From: Calothrix sp. NIES-2100
GTDB taxonomy: Bacteria; Cyanobacteriota; Cyanobacteriia; Cyanobacteriales; Nostocaceae
Assembly: GCF_002368195.1 (NCBI RefSeq)
Contig: NZ_AP018178.1
Location: 7,514,645-7,578,644 of the forward strand
Length of the DNA: 64,000 nucleotides
Direction: 5' to 3'
The notes beneath the pieces are model-generated. The model saw only the letters and a program-made list of their open reading frames with translations. It did no database searches and was not told the origin of the DNA. Both the position numbers and the translations under genes were made by a program. Below, piece after piece: positions 61,331 through 64,000 of this stretch. Position 1 is the first letter of the stretch. Each line of letters starts with the position of its first letter.

Positions 61331-64000
61331 TTACTCCGCCTCGCCAATCAATGTAAACGCCGCCCAATCTCTAGGGTTAGGATGCTGTTTCATGGTGTTC
61401 AACATCGCTTCTCGCAACGCTTGTGCTTTATCAGGGTTTTTCTGGAGATCCTGATAAAACTCCGTCATTAATAATGCTGTGGGTGAATCTGGTATTGACC
61501 ACAAAGACACCAAGACACTAGGAACACCAGCAGTAATTAAAGCACGGGATAAACCGATTACCCCATCGCCTGTAATCGTTCCTCTTCCGGTGTCACAAGC
61601 ACTTAAAACGACTAATTCGGCGTTGAGTTTCAAATCTAGGATTTCGTTAGAGGTGAGTAAGCCGTTATCTTGACCAGATGGAGCCAGAGAGATCGCTCCT
61701 GGTACACCCAATCCTTTAAAATCATCTAATAAGCCGTGTGTTGCCAAATGTACAATTCTAGCCTGAGAGATTTTTCGGAGGATTGCGGCTTTGGTTGCTT
61801 TACTGCCTGTAATTGCAGTGGTTTTGAGGAGAGAAGCTATGGCTTTTGCTTCCTGTTCTGCACCTGGTAATGGTGGTAATTGTTGCGGTGTTTCCCCAAT
61901 TTTAGGCGCAACCTTGGGCATTTTGGGATTACCTACAACCAGCGCCTCCTTTCCAGAAACTAGATTTCGTTGCTGGTGGGTTAGTTGCAAAACCTGAATA
62001 GATGGCGATGTGAGAATGGTGTGTTTTTCAATTAGATATTTCCCATTTTCATCTTGCAAGGCTGGAAAGGGAACCAGGAATAAAGAATCTTGCGGAGCGA
62101 AAATTACCCTATCACTTTCTTTTGTAGGTAAAACATCAGCGATGGGTTTAATTAATAATTCATGTAGCTGTTTTAATCTATCTTTTGCTTTCGGTGCATT
62201 CGGGTTGTAGGATACATTGATACCACCGCGACCTCTAGCACCAATTGCATCACGGCTGATAGTAACTAAATTATCTAAATTAGTATTCTCTTTTTGCCAG
62301 AGGGGTTTGAGGTCTGCTTTGCGAAATATGACTTCACCTGTGGGTTTGATCACCCAAATATATAACTCTGATTCTTTGGATTGTGGTTTACCTGCAACTT
62401 TGAAATCATTGTAAATAATTGAATATTGCACTAAAGTAGCATTTTCCACCTCGGCAATTTGTTTCATCTGGGCAAGTGTTGGTGATGCAGACGATTTCGC
62501 TCCACCGTTACCATAATTCAAGCGAGATGATATTAACTCTACAAACGCCCTAGCGCGACCACGTTCGGATATTTCTAAGGCTGCATCGTTTTTATTTTGG
62601 GCTATTAGGACTTGTTGCAAAATGCGGTAAGTGCTTCTTTGCGTCTCAAAAATTGAGACTTTATTAGTGTCATTTAATTTTTGACCTCGGAGAGATTCTA
62701 AAACCTTAATTCCTTCGTATAGGGTTTTCTCTGCTGCGGAGAGATTACCCGATTTGTAGAATGCAGCTCCTAGATTATTTAAAGATAAACCCTGGCTTTT
62801 AAGGTCTTTAATTTCTCTGGCGATCGCTAAACTCTGCTGGTGGTAATTAATGGCTTTCGGGTAGTCGCCTAGAGAATCGTAAACAACACCGAGATTATCT
62901 AGCGACTGTCCCTCGCCTTGACGGTCTTTAATCTCTCTGCGAATTTTTAAACTCTGCTGGTATTGTTCAATGGCTTTCGGGTAGTCTCCTAGAGATTGGT
63001 AAACAACACCGAGATTACCCAGCGACTGTCCCTCACCATAACGGTCTTTAATCTCCCTGGAGATCACTAATCTCTGCTGGATGTAATCAATAGCTTTTGG
63101 GTAGTTTCCTAGATAATAGTAAGCACTACTGAGATTACCCAGTGTAGTACCCTCACCTTGACGGTCTTTAATCTCCTGGGCGATCGCTAAACTCTGCTGG
63201 TAGTAATTAATCGCTTTCTGGTATTCTCCTAGAGATAAGTAAGCATTACCGAGATTACCCAAAGCATTACCCTCGCCAAGACGGTCTTTTATTTCCCTGG
63301 CGATCACTAAACTTTGCTGCTGGTAATCAATGGCTGTCGTGTAGTTTCCTAAAGAGAAGTAAGCAAGACTGAGATTACCCAATGACTGTCCTTCGCCTTG
63401 GCGGTCTTTTATTTCCTTGGCGATAGCTAATCTCCTTTGGTGGTAATCAATTGCTTTTGGGTAATCTCCTAGAGATTGGTAAGCATTACCGAGATTACCC
63501 AAAGCATTACCCTCGCCAAGACGGTCTTTTATTTCTCGTGCGATCGCTAAACTCTTCTGGTGGTAATCAATGGCTTTCGGGTAGTCTCCTAGAGATTGGT
63601 AAACAACACCGAGATTATTCAGCGTAGTACCTTCGCCAAGACGGTCTTTTATCTCCCTTTTAATTGCTAAACTCTGCTGGTAGTACTCAATCGCTTTTGG
63701 GTAGTCTCCTAGATATCTGTAAGTAAGACCGAGATTACCCAACAACTGTCCCTCGCTCTTACGGTCTTTTTTTTCCCTTAAAATTGCTAAACTCTGCTGC
63801 TGGTAGTCAATGGCTTTTGTGTAGTCTCCTAGAGATGAGTAAACACTACCGATATTTCCCAGAGACCGTCCCTCACCAAGACGATCTTTAATTTCTCGTG
63901 CGATCGCTAAACTCTGTTGGAGGTAATCAATCGCTTTCGGATAGTCTCCTAAAGATTTGTAAACATTACCGAGATTATTTAGCGCCGAACCTTCGCTCTT
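61331..64000 (-). CDS. TPR-repeat CHAT-domain protein, 5' partial
   Basis: The frame is open to the right edge, so the N terminus is missing; the first start-like codon inside is TTG 63745. At least ten complete 40-residue TPR units of the form EGxxLGNLGxxYxSLGDYPKAIxYxQQSLAIAREIKDRxG are followed by a degenerate unit, a helical linker with ERGRARAFVELIS, and a C-terminal CHAT domain with VHLATHGLLDD (catalytic His) and LVVLSACDTGRG (catalytic Cys) intact. CHAT domains are caspase-like proteases; TPR-CHAT proteins are linked to bacterial conflict and programmed-death systems, the TPRs sensing a partner. Confidence 0.93.
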   Translation of the reverse strand, partial: KSEGSALNNLGNVYKSLGDYPKAIDYLQQSLAIAREIKDRLGEGRSLGNIGSVYSSLGDYTKAIDYQQQSLAILREKKDRKSEGQLLGNLGLTYRYLGDYPKAIEYYQQSLAIKREIKDRLGEGTTLNNLGVVYQSLGDYPKAIDYHQKSLAIAREIKDRLGEGNALGNLGNAYQSLGDYPKAIDYHQRRLAIAKEIKDRQGEGQSLGNLSLAYFSLGNYTTAIDYQQQSLVIAREIKDRLGEGNALGNLGNAYLSLGEYQKAINYYQQSLAIAQEIKDRQGEGTTLGNLSSAYYYLGNYPKAIDYIQQRLVISREIKDRYGEGQSLGNLGVVYQSLGDYPKAIEQYQQSLKIRREIKDRQGEGQSLDNLGVVYDSLGDYPKAINYHQQSLAIAREIKDLKSQGLSLNNLGAAFYKSGNLSAAEKTLYEGIKVLESLRGQKLNDTNKVSIFETQRSTYRILQQVLIAQNKNDAALEISERGRARAFVELISSRLNYGNGGAKSSASPTLAQMKQIAEVENATLVQYSIIYNDFKVAGKPQSKESELYIWVIKPTGEVIFRKADLKPLWQKENTNLDNLVTISRDAIGARGRGGINVSYNPNAPKAKDRLKQLHELLIKPIADVLPTKESDRVIFAPQDSLFLVPFPALQDENGKYLIEKHTILTSPSIQVLQLTHQQRNLVSGKEALVVGNPKMPKVAPKIGETPQQLPPLPGAEQEAKAIASLLKTTAITGSKATKAAILRKISQARIVHLATHGLLDDFKGLGVPGAISLAPSGQDNGLLTSNEILDLKLNAELVVLSACDTGRGTITGDGVIGLSRALITAGVPSVLVSLWSIPDSPTALLMTEFYQDLQKNPDKAQALREAMLNTMKQHPNPRDWAAFTLIGEAE
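62790..64000 (-). repeat. 120-bp tandem repeats encoding the TPR units
   Basis: About ten 120-bp units, highly alike at the DNA level (recurrent GGTAGTCTCCTAGAGA, ACCGAGATTACCCA and CGGTCTTT strings). The exact codon phase allows gain or loss of whole TPR units by recombination. Confidence 0.9.

Noticed and set aside
1..64000. tRNA, rRNA, tmRNA or riboswitch genes
   Set aside because: I looked for T-loop and D-loop strings and common riboswitch cores in the intergenic regions and saw none; a covariance-model search would be needed to exclude them.

Overview
The window is a chromosomal piece of a filamentous, heterocyst-forming cyanobacterium of the Nostoc/Anabaena group. The evidence is an intact hetZ-patU pair (heterocyst differentiation and patterning), an NtcA-type promoter in front of an nrrA-like response regulator, tandem AMIN-domain amidase genes of the amiC1/amiC2 type, dozens of HIP1 octamers (GCGATCGC), and heptanucleotide tandem repeats (CCCCAAT/CCCCATG, TTGTCAT and TTGACTA types) in most intergenic regions. 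No tRNA, rRNA, CRISPR array, prophage or intact transposase was seen.

Layout. 0-9 kb: 3' part of a phosphodiester glycosidase gene, a cupin, an IscA/HesB-type protein, then the translation block rpsL-rpsG-fusA-tuf-rpsJ and a Lon-N-domain protein. 9-18 kb: pheA, a DUF1997 protein, the rne-rnhB operon, a large radical SAM/DUF2344 protein and a STAS protein. 18-28 kb: a 65-residue protein behind a perfect CRP-type palindrome, LL-diaminopimelate aminotransferase, clpS, a CPBP membrane protease, a toxin-antitoxin pair, a coupled DICT/degenerate HD-GYP plus pentapeptide-repeat operon, a B12-type radical SAM protein, and a DUF1830 gene with a canonical NtcA promoter. 28-38 kb: small membrane proteins, an unusual ABC ATPase, the nrrA-like regulator, then an accessory stretch with a truncated NB-ARC (STAND) protein, a PEP-CTERM protein, queD, secreted and small unknown proteins, and several palindromic elements. 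38-44 kb: ribD, a repeat-invaded small ORF, an exact 21-bp x 11 tandem array, mreBCD, and ssb with a LexA box. 44-55 kb: a cation/proton antiporter, tandem amiC1-amiC2 with duplicated leaders, murI, and a polyprenyl diphosphate synthase whose 3' end is tandemly duplicated. 55-64 kb: hetZ-patU, a TgpA-like protein whose transglutaminase Cys and His are replaced, a second toxin-antitoxin pair, and a TPR-CHAT protein that runs off the window.

How the genes fit together. Four themes recur: translation and RNA decay (str block, rne-rnhB); cell wall and shape (mreBCD, two amidases, murI, dapL); nitrogen status and heterocyst development (NtcA sites, nrrA, amiC, hetZ-patU); and conflict or stress functions (two VapBC-like pairs, NB-ARC, TPR-CHAT, LexA-controlled ssb). 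The most notable unexplained signals are the pseudo-transglutaminase, the exact-phase 21-bp array, the duplicated amidase leaders with mini-ORFs, and the DICT/degenerate HD-GYP/pentapeptide operon. All functional calls come from reading motifs and from family knowledge; no database search was possible.
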